Assembly (NCBI GenBank): GCA_002255105.1
Contig: NJEK01000048.1
Coordinates: 1 to 19,847 of the forward strand
DNA from: Candidatus Wolframiiraptor sp. EX4484-121
GTDB taxonomy: Archaea > Thermoproteota > Nitrososphaeria_A > Caldarchaeales > Wolframiiraptoraceae
Length of the DNA: 19,847 nt
Direction: 5' to 3'
The translations under genes and the position numbers were made by a program. Numbering within the stretch: the stretch's first letter is position 1; every line of letters begins with the position of its first letter. Of this stretch, positions 8,027 to 14,877 are shown piece by piece. The notes below the pieces were generated by a model. The model was not told the DNA's origin and did not search any database. It saw nothing but the letters and a program-made list of their open reading frames with translations.

Positions 8027-8045
8027 CCCCATAGTAAATCATTTA

Positions 8046-8867
8046 ATGGACATGGAAATCCTTGAAGAGATCTTCAGGGTGATGAAGCCGATAATAGGAA
8101 TGATCCACCTAAAGCCCCTCCCCGGAACCCCTGGCTCGACGAGCTTGGAAGATGTCTTAGAATCGGCTTTGGAGGATGCAGAGAATCTCGTTAGAGGAGG
8201 GGTTGACGGTCTATTAATAGAGAACTTCTTCGACTTCCCATTCTATCCAGACAGGGTTCCACCTCACATAATCTCCTCGATGACCGTGATCGCATGGGAG
8301 ATTAAGAAGAGATACGATCTGCCGATCGGAGTCAACGTCTTGAGGAACGATTCTGAGGCATCGCTGGCGATAGCGTCGGCGATCGGAGCGAGTTTCATCC
8401 GAGTAAACGTCCACATAGGATGCGTTGTAACCGATCAGGGGCTTATTCAGGGGAGGGCGCATCAAATGATCAGGTATAGGGAGCTTATAGGAAGCGATGT
8501 GAAGATATTCGCGGACGTCAACGTTAAGCATGGATACACGCTCTATAGAGTCCCCCTACCACAGGCGTCGAGGGATACGTATTATAGGGGGAGAGCCGAT
8601 GCCTTAATCCTAACTGGGCCGGAGACGGGCGCTGAGGCCAGCGTGGATGATTTGAGGATCGTTAGAGAGGCTCTACCAGATGCTCCTATCCTCGTAGGGA
8701 GTGGGGTGAACCCGGATAACGTGAAGACCATGCTCAGATACGCCGATGGAGCGATAGTCGGAACATACTTCAAGAGAGATGGAGTGATAAGCAATCCAGT
8801 CGACCCAACGCGGGTTAGGAAGCTTATGGAGATCGTGAAGGAGATTCGCCGAGACCACGGCCGATGA
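8046..8867 (+). CDS. BtpA/SgcQ family TIM-barrel protein
   Basis: 273 residues from ATG 8046. Conserved blocks of the BtpA family (COG0434) appear in order: GMIHLKPLPGTPG, GVDGLLIENFFDFPF, GVNVLRND, FIRVNVHIGCVVTDQGLIQG, GRAHQMIRYR, KIFADVNVKHGY, ALILTGPETGAEAS, PILVGSGVNPDN and ADGAIVGTYFKRDG. The last two form a phosphate-binding end of a beta/alpha barrel. Cyanobacterial BtpA affects photosystem I stability, and other relatives sit with sugar-phosphate genes; the archaeal role is not known. Its last 44 nt overlap the convergent dihydropteroate synthase gene. An upstream TTG (8007) is in frame but sits before the TATA box. Confidence 0.85.
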   Translation: MDMEILEEIFRVMKPIIGMIHLKPLPGTPGSTSLEDVLESALEDAENLVRGGVDGLLIENFFDFPFYPDRVPPHIISSMTVIAWEIKKRYDLPIGVNVLRNDSEASLAIASAIGASFIRVNVHIGCVVTDQGLIQGRAHQMIRYRELIGSDVKIFADVNVKHGYTLYRVPLPQASRDTYYRGRADALILTGPETGAEASVDDLRIVREALPDAPILVGSGVNPDNVKTMLRYADGAIVGTYFKRDGVISNPVDPTRVRKLMEIVKEIRRDHGR

Positions 8868-9720
8868 GTGCCTCAACAACCCTTATTGCGTCGAGTGCCT
8901 CAGCGACATCGTGAACCCTAATCCCATGCGCTCCAAGGATGACTGCCATCGCCTCGGCCGCTATCGAGGACGCGAGCCTCTCCTCGGGCTTATCCTTGCC
9001 CGTGATCGCGCCTAGGAAGGACTTTCTAGACACTCCGACCATTATCGGCTTCCCTAAAACCCTCAGCCTCCTCAAGCCCCTTAAGAGGCTTAGGTCGATC
9101 TCGAACCACGGGAGCCCGGTTGAGCGGTGGAAGCCTATCCCAGGATCTATTATGATTCGATTCGGCTCGACTCCGCCCTTCACCGCCACCTGAATCGATT
9201 CCCTGAGAGACTTGATCGCGGCCATGGGCGCCTCACTCGAACTCCCTAAACCGCCTAGGTTGGAGGCGCAGACTATCAGCGAGAGACCATGCTCCGCCAC
9301 GAGCCTAGCGATCCTAGGGTGAACCCTCAATCCCGTCACATCATTTATTACATCGGCTCCAGCCCTTATCGCGGCCATCGCAGGCTTAAGCCTGCTCGTA
9401 TCGGCGGAGACCGGGATCTTGACCGCCGACTTGGCCGCCTCGACCGCCCACGAGATCCTCTCCGCCTCAAGATCCTCGCTGACGAAGGTCCTTAGATACG
9501 GCGCCGTCGACATCCCCCCAACATCTATTATATCCGCTCCATCCCGCTCCATCTTCCTCGCCTCCTCCGCCACGTCCTCATAGCTTAGCTTGACCGATCT
9601 CTTATAGAATGATTCGGGGCTTACGTTGATCACACCCATTATCCTCGTAGGATAGTCGTCTCCGATCCATAGATCTCCGAGCAAACCCCTGACCCCCTTC
9701 ACAATCTCCACCCAGCTCAA
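8824..9720 (-). CDS. folP: dihydropteroate synthase (archaeal homologue)
   Basis: 298 residues from TTG 9720. DHPS condenses a dihydropterin pyrophosphate with p-aminobenzoate (or an archaeal analogue) in pterin cofactor synthesis. Motifs in order: RIMGVINVSPESFYKRS (family GVxNVTPDSF), GADIIDVGGMSTAP, VSADTSRLKP, GADVINDVTGL, IIIDPGIGFHRST, PIMVGVSRKSFLGAITG and HGIRVHDVAEALDAIRVV. All expected substrate-loop residues are visible, including the SRKSF motif and the RVHDV end. A TATA-like element on the minus strand at about 9740-9750 lies about 25 nt before TTG 9720; the GTG at 9711 is an alternative start. The last 12 or so residues (GLGESPSRSP) run past the family end and overlap the BtpA gene. 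Methanopterin-type pathways in archaea vary, so the exact substrate is uncertain. Confidence 0.88.
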   Translation of the reverse strand: MSWVEIVKGVRGLLGDLWIGDDYPTRIMGVINVSPESFYKRSVKLSYEDVAEEARKMERDGADIIDVGGMSTAPYLRTFVSEDLEAERISWAVEAAKSAVKIPVSADTSRLKPAMAAIRAGADVINDVTGLRVHPRIARLVAEHGLSLIVCASNLGGLGSSSEAPMAAIKSLRESIQVAVKGGVEPNRIIIDPGIGFHRSTGLPWFEIDLSLLRGLRRLRVLGKPIMVGVSRKSFLGAITGKDKPEERLASSIAAEAMAVILGAHGIRVHDVAEALDAIRVVEALIGRGLGESPSRSP

Positions 9721-9727
9721 TCCTTAT

Positions 9728-9750
9728 GGTAAAAAGGGAGATATTTATCC
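9728..9750. promoter_or_regulatory. divergent promoter between folP and ttuA-like gene
   Basis: Only 40 nt separate the two TTG starts. On the minus strand GGATAAATATC (9740-9750) is about 25 nt before folP. On the plus strand GGTAAAAAGG (9728-9737) is about 28 nt before 9761. The two elements are interleaved, so transcription-factor B/TBP binding at one would probably exclude the other. Confidence 0.4.
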
Positions 9751-9760
9751 TGAAGACGGG

Positions 9761-10687
9761 TTGACGCGCTGCGGTAGATGCGGGGAGGATGTGGAGGAGG
9801 CCGTATACGTGGATTATATGGGGAGATGGCTCTGCAGAGACTGCTTCATCGAGTTTTATGAGAAGAAGCTCAGGAACACGATTCTCAAGTATGGGATGTT
9901 CGGTTCAAGGGATTCGATCGGGGTGGCTGTTTCGGGTGGGAAGGATAGCATGGCCATGCTCATGGCCCTCAGCAGGACATTCCCAGACCTCGGGATCAAG
10001 GCGATCCACATAAATCTCGGAATAGGCGACTATTCGAGAGACTCCGAGGAGGCCGTTAGAAGGCTCTGCGATAGGCTTGGAGTCGAGGCGATTATATACG
10101 ACCTCAAGGAACGTGAGGGATTCACCCTCCCAGACCTCATGGAGACCTCGTATAGGAGGAGGATATGCGGGGCATGCGGGATAATCAGGAGATATCTGCT
10201 AAACAGGATCGCTTGGGAGAATGGTTTGAGGATCCTCGCAACCGGCCACACCCTAGACGACGTAGTTGAGCTCCTCTTCGAACTATATCTGAACGGGAGA
10301 ATAGAGGAGATTGTTAGGGTTAAGCCCGTGCTTGAGGGCGGGGATAAGCTCGTGAAGAGGGTTAAACCCTTGATAGAGTTGACGGATCAGGAGAACAAGT
10401 ATTATGCCGACTTCATGGAGACGCCTTATAGCAGGCTCGAGTGCCCGCTTGTGAGGGGATCGAGGATGCTTAGGAGGAAGGAGCTCATCTCGAGGATAGA
10501 GGAGAAGATTCCAGGATTTAGGCACACATTCTACAAGTCTCACGTCAAGAGATTCCTCCCAAAGCTTGAGAGTCTCGTCGAGAGACCTAAACTCAGGGCT
10601 TGTAAGGTCTGCGGGATGCCGACGATAGGAGATGTTTGCAGCTACTGCAAGCTCTCATCGAGGGTTCTCGAGGTGATTGGGAAATGA
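9761..10687 (+). CDS. ttuA: TtuA-like tRNA 2-thiouridine/5-methyluridine thiolase
   Basis: 308 residues. An N-terminal zinc ribbon has C4, C7, C25 and C28 (TRCGRCG ... LCRDCF). The PP-loop ATPase signature SGGKDS is at 58-63. The putative 4Fe-4S/catalytic cysteines are C136 and C139 (RICGACG) plus C228 (LECPLV). The ATP-binding continuation TGHTLDD is at 161-167, and a C-terminal zinc ribbon has C281, C284, C293 and C296. This arrangement is that of TtuA/Ncs6-type sulfurtransferases; two zinc ribbons around a TtcA-like core are typical of TtuA, which thiolates U54 in tRNAs of thermophiles. The TTG start is needed to include the first CxxC; the ATG at 9778 would delete it. Its stop overlaps the next start (ATGA). 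Confidence 0.88.
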   Translation: MTRCGRCGEDVEEAVYVDYMGRWLCRDCFIEFYEKKLRNTILKYGMFGSRDSIGVAVSGGKDSMAMLMALSRTFPDLGIKAIHINLGIGDYSRDSEEAVRRLCDRLGVEAIIYDLKEREGFTLPDLMETSYRRRICGACGIIRRYLLNRIAWENGLRILATGHTLDDVVELLFELYLNGRIEEIVRVKPVLEGGDKLVKRVKPLIELTDQENKYYADFMETPYSRLECPLVRGSRMLRRKELISRIEEKIPGFRHTFYKSHVKRFLPKLESLVERPKLRACKVCGMPTIGDVCSYCKLSSRVLEVIGK

Positions 10688-11170
10688 GTCGTAGGAGGAT
10701 GGAGGAAGAGGTATTCGAGAAAATAACTTCGAGGATGGTCGAGTTCCTCTCAGATCACGGAATAAGTCCCATGAGCTTAACGATCTCGGCGTTCGCGGCC
10801 GCAATAATCTCCTCGATCCTATACCTTTATGCTTCTTCAAATCGACTACTCTATTTTCCAGCGGCCATAACCTTAGCGCTCTCCGGATTTCTAGACGCGG
10901 TTGACGGAGCTGTCGCTAGAAGGATGAATAGGGTCAGCAAGCTTGGGGCATTCTTGGACTCGGTCTTCGATAAGCTCGGCGAATGCTTCATCCTGATCGC
11001 CATAATCTGCTCGGGAGCTGTTGACGTTCTATGGGGATCCATCGCCTTAGCCTCTCCTCACGCCATTCGCGAGAGATGCCCTAAACTATGGAATCATCTT
11101 GATAGCGGTCCTAGCATCGGTAACCGTTGCCTGGAGAATAATCTACGTGGTCTATAGGCTGAAGGGCTAA
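10684..11170 (+). pseudogene. CDP-alcohol phosphatidyltransferase (AIP synthase-like), internally deleted and frameshifted
   Basis: Start ATG 10684 overlaps the ttuA stop (ATG 10699, behind a GGAGG, is an alternative). The complete catalytic motif D-x2-D-G-x2-A-R ... G-x3-D-x3-D is present (LDAVDGAVAR, then LGAFLDSVFDK), so this is a membrane enzyme of ether phospholipid head-group synthesis, closest in style to archaetidylinositol-phosphate synthase. After WGSIALAS (about 11052) the frame continues as non-family sequence to TAG 11155-11157. A +1 frame from 11054 instead reads LLTPFARDALNYGIILIAVL followed by a transmembrane helix and VYRLKG, ending TAA 11168-11170. That stop abuts the convergent gene's stop, which supports it as the original end. 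About 30-40 residues normally found between these two pieces are missing, so a frame correction alone would not rebuild the enzyme. Confidence 0.7.
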
Positions 11171-11511
11171 TCGTACGCCCTCTTGAATCTGATCATCCCA
11201 TCCTTGAACTCAAGCTCATAGACCTCATTAACATCGAGCTTAACTCCTAGAAGCTCATACTCCTCCTCCGTGAGGAATATGGTCATCTTTGGCCTCAATC
11301 CACCCACGCCTGGAAGGAATCCCATGGACTGAAATTGATAGAGTAGGTCTTGAATCATCCTCTGGGCCATCACCGATTCCTCGGGAGCTCCAACGATCCT
11401 CACAGGCTGCCTTGAGATCCTCCTCTCCTCAACTAGCTCTATCAGCTTGCCGAACCTGCCGGTCTCCGGATCTCTTATACTCGAGACCCTGTGAACCCTG
11501 ACCAGAACCAT
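11167..11511 (-). CDS. small archaeal protein, possibly arcadin-1-like
   Basis: 114 residues beginning MVLVRVHRVSSIRDPETGR. Visible features are an N-terminal beta-rich stretch (HRVSSIRDPETGRFGKLIEL), a central Gln/Met-rich helix (MIQDLLYQFQSMG), and a conserved-looking C-terminal block MTIFLTEEEYELLGVKLDVN then VYELEFKDGMIRFKR. The layout recalls the small proteins linked to the crenactin cytoskeleton (arcadin-1) of Thermoproteota, but I recall that family only in outline and no crenactin gene is in the window. Treat the name as a hypothesis. It is the last gene of a minus-strand group (12 nt after gcvH), and its TAG (11169-11167) overlaps the TAA of the convergent lipid gene. Confidence 0.6.
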   Translation of the reverse strand: MVLVRVHRVSSIRDPETGRFGKLIELVEERRISRQPVRIVGAPEESVMAQRMIQDLLYQFQSMGFLPGVGGLRPKMTIFLTEEEYELLGVKLDVNEVYELEFKDGMIRFKRAYD

Positions 11512-11523
11512 TCCAACTTCACG

Positions 11524-11844
11524 CTATCCCCTTTCCTCAAGATCCTCCAGGTATTTACGGTATTCGTCCGGCTCCATCAAGTCCTCAAATTCCCTCTCCT
11601 CCTCAAGCTCGATCTTAGCTATCCAACCATCTCCGTATGGATCATCATTAACGAGCTCAGGTGAGTCGACGAGCTTCGAGTTAACCTCAATAACCTTCCC
11701 ACTCGCGGGAGTATAAACCTCAGCCGAGGCCTTCACGGATTCGAGGGTTGCGATGGCCTCTCCTTCCTCAACCCTCTGACCTATGGTTGGGAGCTCGACA
11801 TAAACCACCTCTCTAAGCTTCTTCTGACCATAATCCGTGACCAT
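11524..11844 (-). CDS. gcvH: glycine cleavage system H-like lipoyl protein, N-terminally shortened
   Basis: From ATG 11844 the product is 106 residues, MVTDYGQKKLREVVYVELPT..., matching GcvH from its second beta-strand block on. The lipoylated lysine lies in ESVKASAEVY; NDDPYGDGWIAKIEL and DEYRKYLEDL are the usual C-terminal parts. It carries the aminomethyl group on lipoamide, or acts as a lipoyl carrier. Missing is the N-terminal HEW segment of about 30-35 residues. In front of ATG 11844 the same frame reads EGLTFIDRG, a fragment of that region. An ATG at 11890, overlapping the stop of the upstream gene, would give M-R-G-L-T-F-I-D-R if a G-run had one more G. So the start region seems damaged by a 1-nt loss plus an in-frame deletion of about 45-50 nt. 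The frame stays open to 11934, inside the upstream gene. Confidence 0.72.
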   Translation of the reverse strand: MVTDYGQKKLREVVYVELPTIGQRVEEGEAIATLESVKASAEVYTPASGKVIEVNSKLVDSPELVNDDPYGDGWIAKIELEEEREFEDLMEPDEYRKYLEDLEERG

Positions 11845-11869
11845 TCCCCTATCTATAAATGTTAGCCCC

Positions 11870-12241
11870 TCATCTGAGCAGATCTCGGATGCTCTTATAC
11901 TCGCCCTTCCTATAATAGAGGATCTTGGTCTCAAGCCTTACACGCATTCCAAGATACTCGAATAGCTGCATCAGCATCTCGCCGGAGATCTTCCCGGAGA
12001 ACTCCCCTCTCATAATCTTCGAAGCTATGAACATGACGACCCTCCTCGCGGCCTGGGGATACTGTTCTAGAGCCGCATCCAACACCTCCTCACCCCTATT
12101 GACCAGATGTTTCTTGACGAGCTTGTATGCATCCTTGAAGTTTAACCTCATCTCCTTCTCCTTCCTCTGCCTCTCACGCGATTTCATAAGCTCTCTTAGC
12201 TTCTTGAGCCTCAGCATCTTCAGCTCCAAATCGTCCTCCAT
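11870..12241 (-). CDS. basic helical protein, PDCD5-like
   Basis: 123 residues. Residues 1-30 are a highly charged helix (LRLKKLRELMKSRERQRKEK). The rest is helical, with LEQYPQAARRVVMFIASKI followed by GKISGEMLMQLFEYLG and a short beta-like end (TKILYYRKGEYKS). The charged N-terminal helix followed by a helical bundle with a G-x-I-S-x-E-x-L turn resembles the PDCD5/TFAR19 group of archaeal DNA-binding proteins, but the match is by architecture only. A TATA-like element (CTTAAAATTG, minus strand, about 12268-12277) lies about 32 nt before the start. It begins the short operon with gcvH and the 114-residue protein; its stop (TGA 11889-11887) overlaps a possible gcvH ATG. Confidence 0.6.
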   Translation of the reverse strand: MEDDLELKMLRLKKLRELMKSRERQRKEKEMRLNFKDAYKLVKKHLVNRGEEVLDAALEQYPQAARRVVMFIASKIMRGEFSGKISGEMLMQLFEYLGMRVRLETKILYYRKGEYKSIRDLLR

Positions 12242-12267
12242 ATCTAGCTGAAACTGGAATTTTCTTC

Positions 12268-12277
12268 AATTTTAAGC
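12268..12277 (-). promoter_or_regulatory. TATA-like element for the 11167-12241 gene group
   Basis: Minus-strand CTTAAAATTG centred about 32 nt before ATG 12241, in the 54-nt gap after tldD. Confidence 0.4.
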
Positions 12278-12295
12278 TGTTGGAGATCCTTTATA

Positions 12296-13732
12296 TCATC
12301 GCCTAACCCCAAGCCTAATCCCCCTAAGCCTCACCGATGGGCCGCCGAACCAGACCGGAACGCTCTGAAGCGGGTCTCCTTTCCCACAGTAGCCTGCGGA
12401 GAATTTGAGGTCCTTTCCGACGGCGTCTATCGACGAGTAGAATCCCCTAGTTGTGAGTTCTAGAACCGGATTCCTCACAGGCTCGCAGACCTCCCCGTTC
12501 CTGATCCTATATGCCTCCACCCCAACGTACCTTTGATTCCACCTCCTATCATCGATATTCCACTCCTGATAGCTCTTGATGTAGACCCCATCCCTAACAT
12601 CTTCAATCAACTCGTCAAGGCTGTGGTCTCCAGGCTTCATATACGTGTTCGCCATCCTTATGATGGGCTCGGAATCATAGCTATCGGCCCGCGCGGATCC
12701 ATTGCTCCCGACTTGGAAGGTCGCCGCCGTCTCCCTGTTATGGAGGAGTTCCTTCAGGACGCCGTTCTCGATCAGCCTCCTCTCCCTAGCCTCCACCCCC
12801 TCATCATCATAGAGATAGTAGCCGAACGAGTTTCTCAGGGTTGGGTCGTCGACCACCGTGACCACATCCGACCCGATCCGCGTCCCGAGGATCTCCGGCT
12901 TAATGTAGCTCTCCCCGCCTTGAGCAGCCTCCCTCCCGAGAACTCGATCCGCCTCTCCGGGATGGCCCGCCGACTCATGGCACGCCAAGCCCACTATCTC
13001 CGATCCGACGACCACATCGACCGGATCTCTCGGAGGCTCAACCCCCTCCAGGAGGATCCTTGAGATCGCCTCAGCTTCCCGCTCCAACCTCTCCGGGAGC
13101 CTCCAGGCCTCGATCGCCTCCCATCCCCTAGACTCTCCAAGCTCCTCAAATCTCTGGATAGTCCCATGTTGCGGGCTGTGAGCGGTTATCAAGTATTCCG
13201 CCGTGACCCTCGGAATCCTATGATAAACGTCTGTTCCATCGCTCGTGATCAGATGCTTCTCGGTATCCAATCTACCAACCTCAAATAACCTTGAGGGAAG
13301 CTTCACCCCGAGCCTCTCACAAGCCTCGACGGCGTATCCATCGACCTCCTTAAGGAAATCTATCTTCGCATCCACATCGACCGCCTCAAACCTTATCCTA
13401 GGCTTCACCTCAACCCTGGCCCTCGACGGCTTCTCCTCGCTCATCGAGATCCCTCCACTCAACCTAGAGGACGTCCTCGCGATCGAGACGGCCGCTCTAA
13501 CGGCTCTTCTAATAGAGTCTTTCGTCAAGCTGCTGGTCGAGGAGAATCCTAGGGAGCCGTTAACCAGCACCCTAACCCCAATCCCCCTACTGACACTCCT
13601 CGCCGAGATCTCAGGAGATCCATTTTTCAAGATGACGCTCTCGGTCAGATCCTTCTGAAACCTCGCCTCAGCATAATCGGCCCCAAGCCTCCCAGCATAA
13701 TCGACCGCGAGCTCAAGTAAGTCCTCAAACAT
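12296..13732 (-). CDS. tldD: TldD metalloprotease
   Basis: 478 residues, full length. TldD, with its non-catalytic partner TldE/PmbA, degrades unfolded peptides and processes some modified peptides. The zinc site is visible: H252-E253-x3-H257 (ACHESAGHPGEAD) and C449 (SAGYCGKGDPLQ). Other family blocks are GIGVRVLVNGSLGFSST at 50-66, GREAAQGGESY at 266-276, VDDPTLRNSFGYYLYDDEG at about 294-312 and NTYMKPGDHSLDELI at 362-376. TldD and TldE genes usually sit side by side, but no tldE is within this window; the adjacent gene upstream is a tRNA and downstream is unrelated. The start is ATG 13732. Confidence 0.93.
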   Translation of the reverse strand: MFEDLLELAVDYAGRLGADYAEARFQKDLTESVILKNGSPEISARSVSRGIGVRVLVNGSLGFSSTSSLTKDSIRRAVRAAVSIARTSSRLSGGISMSEEKPSRARVEVKPRIRFEAVDVDAKIDFLKEVDGYAVEACERLGVKLPSRLFEVGRLDTEKHLITSDGTDVYHRIPRVTAEYLITAHSPQHGTIQRFEELGESRGWEAIEAWRLPERLEREAEAISRILLEGVEPPRDPVDVVVGSEIVGLACHESAGHPGEADRVLGREAAQGGESYIKPEILGTRIGSDVVTVVDDPTLRNSFGYYLYDDEGVEARERRLIENGVLKELLHNRETAATFQVGSNGSARADSYDSEPIIRMANTYMKPGDHSLDELIEDVRDGVYIKSYQEWNIDDRRWNQRYVGVEAYRIRNGEVCEPVRNPVLELTTRGFYSSIDAVGKDLKFSAGYCGKGDPLQSVPVWFGGPSVRLRGIRLGVRR

Positions 13733-13846
13733 CGAAGCTCGACAGAGAAGAGATTAGGGATGATGAAATTAAACCTTCTCTCCCAAGAGCTTGAATAAGA
13801 TTTCCACGATGAAGTGATCCCAACCAGGCATCGTATAATAAAGATG

Positions 13847-13921
13847 TAGCGGGGCCTGGATTTGAACCAGGGATCTCCGGGTTATGAGCCCGGCGGGTTA
13901 ACCTGGCTACCCTACCCCGCT
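13847..13921 (-). tRNA. initiator tRNA-Met (CAT), no intron
   Basis: 75 nt. Acceptor stem AGCGGGG/CCCCGCT is fully paired with an A1-U72 pair. D stem GGGT/ACCC encloses a 10-nt loop with GG. Anticodon arm CCGGG-CTCATAA-CCCGG has the three consecutive G-C pairs next to the loop that mark initiator tRNAs. Variable loop AGATC; T arm CCTGG-TTCAAAT-CCAGG; discriminator A at 13847. CCA is not encoded (ACA follows). A TATA-like sequence (GGTATATTAAG on the minus strand, about 13954-13964) lies upstream, implying a short 5' leader, and a T-rich stretch follows at 13834-13844. Confidence 0.96.
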
Positions 13922-14069
13922 TTTCCGGCTCCATCTTGTATTATCTTCCAGCTCTTAATATACCTTAGACTCTCCCCATATTATTCGGTTTTCCGCGAAT
14001 ATTTTTCATTTTTCTCCCCCCTTTCTGCAAAGCTTCCTTCACAGAGCGATCTGCACGATGTTTAATGCT

Positions 14070-14762
14070 TTATCCACACCCGCGCCATGTTGAATCCTTT
14101 GAGGCGATGGCGGAGGAGCGAGGCGAATGTGATTTTCCTCGACGCCGCCGACCCATAATCATTACGATTCTACAGAGTGTATGATGGCTGCTCTTCTGGC
14201 GGCTTCTCACCTCTTCGGCGGGCTTCTCGACGACTTCCTCGACCCTCTCCTCGACCTCCACTCCTGGAGGGGTCTCCGGCCTCTCCTCGCATAGCTTGTC
14301 TAGGTCCTGCTTGACGAGAATCGCCGCTATTAGGGTGAGCATGGATCCCGTTCTCATCCTCGCGGGTATCGCTGGAGCTAGCGCTTGGGCTAAGTTCGCT
14401 ATCAGCCTCCTCCCGGTGAACTTCTCCTTATTCTCGGGCCACCATCTACAAGCTCTCGTCAAGACCTTATTCCAGCACCTCTTGAGGAACTCCTCCCCGC
14501 TCTTTCTCAGGGGCTCCGCTGCTAAGGTTATGCTCTGGGTGAAGAAGGCTGTTTTATCGACCCTTCTGGGAACCTTCGCCCTAGCGAGCTTAGCGACATC
14601 TTGAATCTCTTTAACCTGCGCACCTAGGATCGAGTAGAGTTCTCCTAGATCGAGTTCGGTGAGTGCTTCGGCCCTCCTAGCCTCCCTCGCGACAGCCTTT
14701 CCAAGGAGATCGACCTTAGGCTTAGCCGCTCTTTTCACACGCTTAACCTTTCTCCGCCTCAT
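14070..14762 (-). CDS. uncharacterised basic helical protein, probable C-terminal frameshift
   Basis: 230 codons; I do not recognise the family. The N-terminus is very basic (MRRRKVKRVKRAAKPK). The middle is helical with AELARAKV-like repeats, VDKTAFFTQSITLAAEPLRK, CWNKVLTRACRWWPENKEKF, and a hydrophobic segment ending MLTLIAAILVKQDLDKLC. Then comes an acidic Pro/Glu linker (PETPPGVEVEERVEEVVEKP). After about 14207 the translation becomes a basic, unstructured tail with many SHHTLCR- and GRRRRGKSH-type residues, quite unlike the rest. The neighbouring frame reads EKPPEEQPSYTL and stops at TAG 14172-14170, which continues the acidic linker naturally. One missing G (GTGAG for GTGGAG, near 14207) would explain it, giving about 197 residues. 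DNA or RNA binding is only suggested by charge. Confidence 0.6.
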   Translation of the reverse strand: MRRRKVKRVKRAAKPKVDLLGKAVAREARRAEALTELDLGELYSILGAQVKEIQDVAKLARAKVPRRVDKTAFFTQSITLAAEPLRKSGEEFLKRCWNKVLTRACRWWPENKEKFTGRRLIANLAQALAPAIPARMRTGSMLTLIAAILVKQDLDKLCEERPETPPGVEVEERVEEVVEKPAEEVRSRQKSSHHTLCRIVMIMGRRRRGKSHSPRSSAIASKDSTWRGCG

Positions 14763-14782
14763 AACGGATAAAATTACTCATG

Positions 14783-14799
14783 ATAGGTATATATTATTT
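14783..14799 (-). promoter_or_regulatory. TATA box for the 14070-14762 gene
   Basis: Minus-strand AAATAATATATACC, an unusually AT-rich element about 25-35 nt before ATG 14762. Confidence 0.45.
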
Positions 14800-14845
14800 T
14801 TCGCCTCCCGCTCCCGGAGCTCAAATCCATCTTCCAAGTAGTTGG

Positions 14846-14853
14846 TTTATAAG
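14846..14853 (+). promoter_or_regulatory. TATA box for tiaS
   Basis: TTTATAAG centred about 28 nt upstream of ATG 14878; no Shine-Dalgarno before the ATG, so the message is probably leaderless. Confidence 0.55.
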
Positions 14854-14877
14854 TTTGGATCTTAAGCCGATTCATAG

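Noticed and set aside
8007..8045. Earlier TTG start (8007) for the BtpA-family protein.
   Set aside because: The added residues are not family-like and include the TATA box; ATG 8046 fits a leaderless start.
11052..11076. Bulge-helix-bulge intron as the cause of the break in the CDP-alcohol transferase (CTCTC/GAGAG hairpin).
   Set aside because: Bulges have wrong sizes, no outer helix exists, and an intron could not explain the missing conserved segment.
11845..11934. Longer gcvH starting at ATG 11934.
   Set aside because: Would overlap the upstream gene by 65 nt with an Arg/Ser-rich sequence unlike any GcvH N-terminus.
12533..13063. 176-codon plus-strand ORF opposite tldD.
   Set aside because: Antisense shadow: proline/arginine-rich translation without motifs, while the minus strand encodes a complete TldD with its zinc site.
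13245..13658. 137-codon plus-strand ORF opposite tldD.
   Set aside because: Lies inside the well-conserved N-terminal part of TldD; leucine/serine-rich shadow translation.
13725..13934. 69-codon minus-strand ORF across 13725-13934.
   Set aside because: It runs through the initiator tRNA gene and its translation is meaningless.
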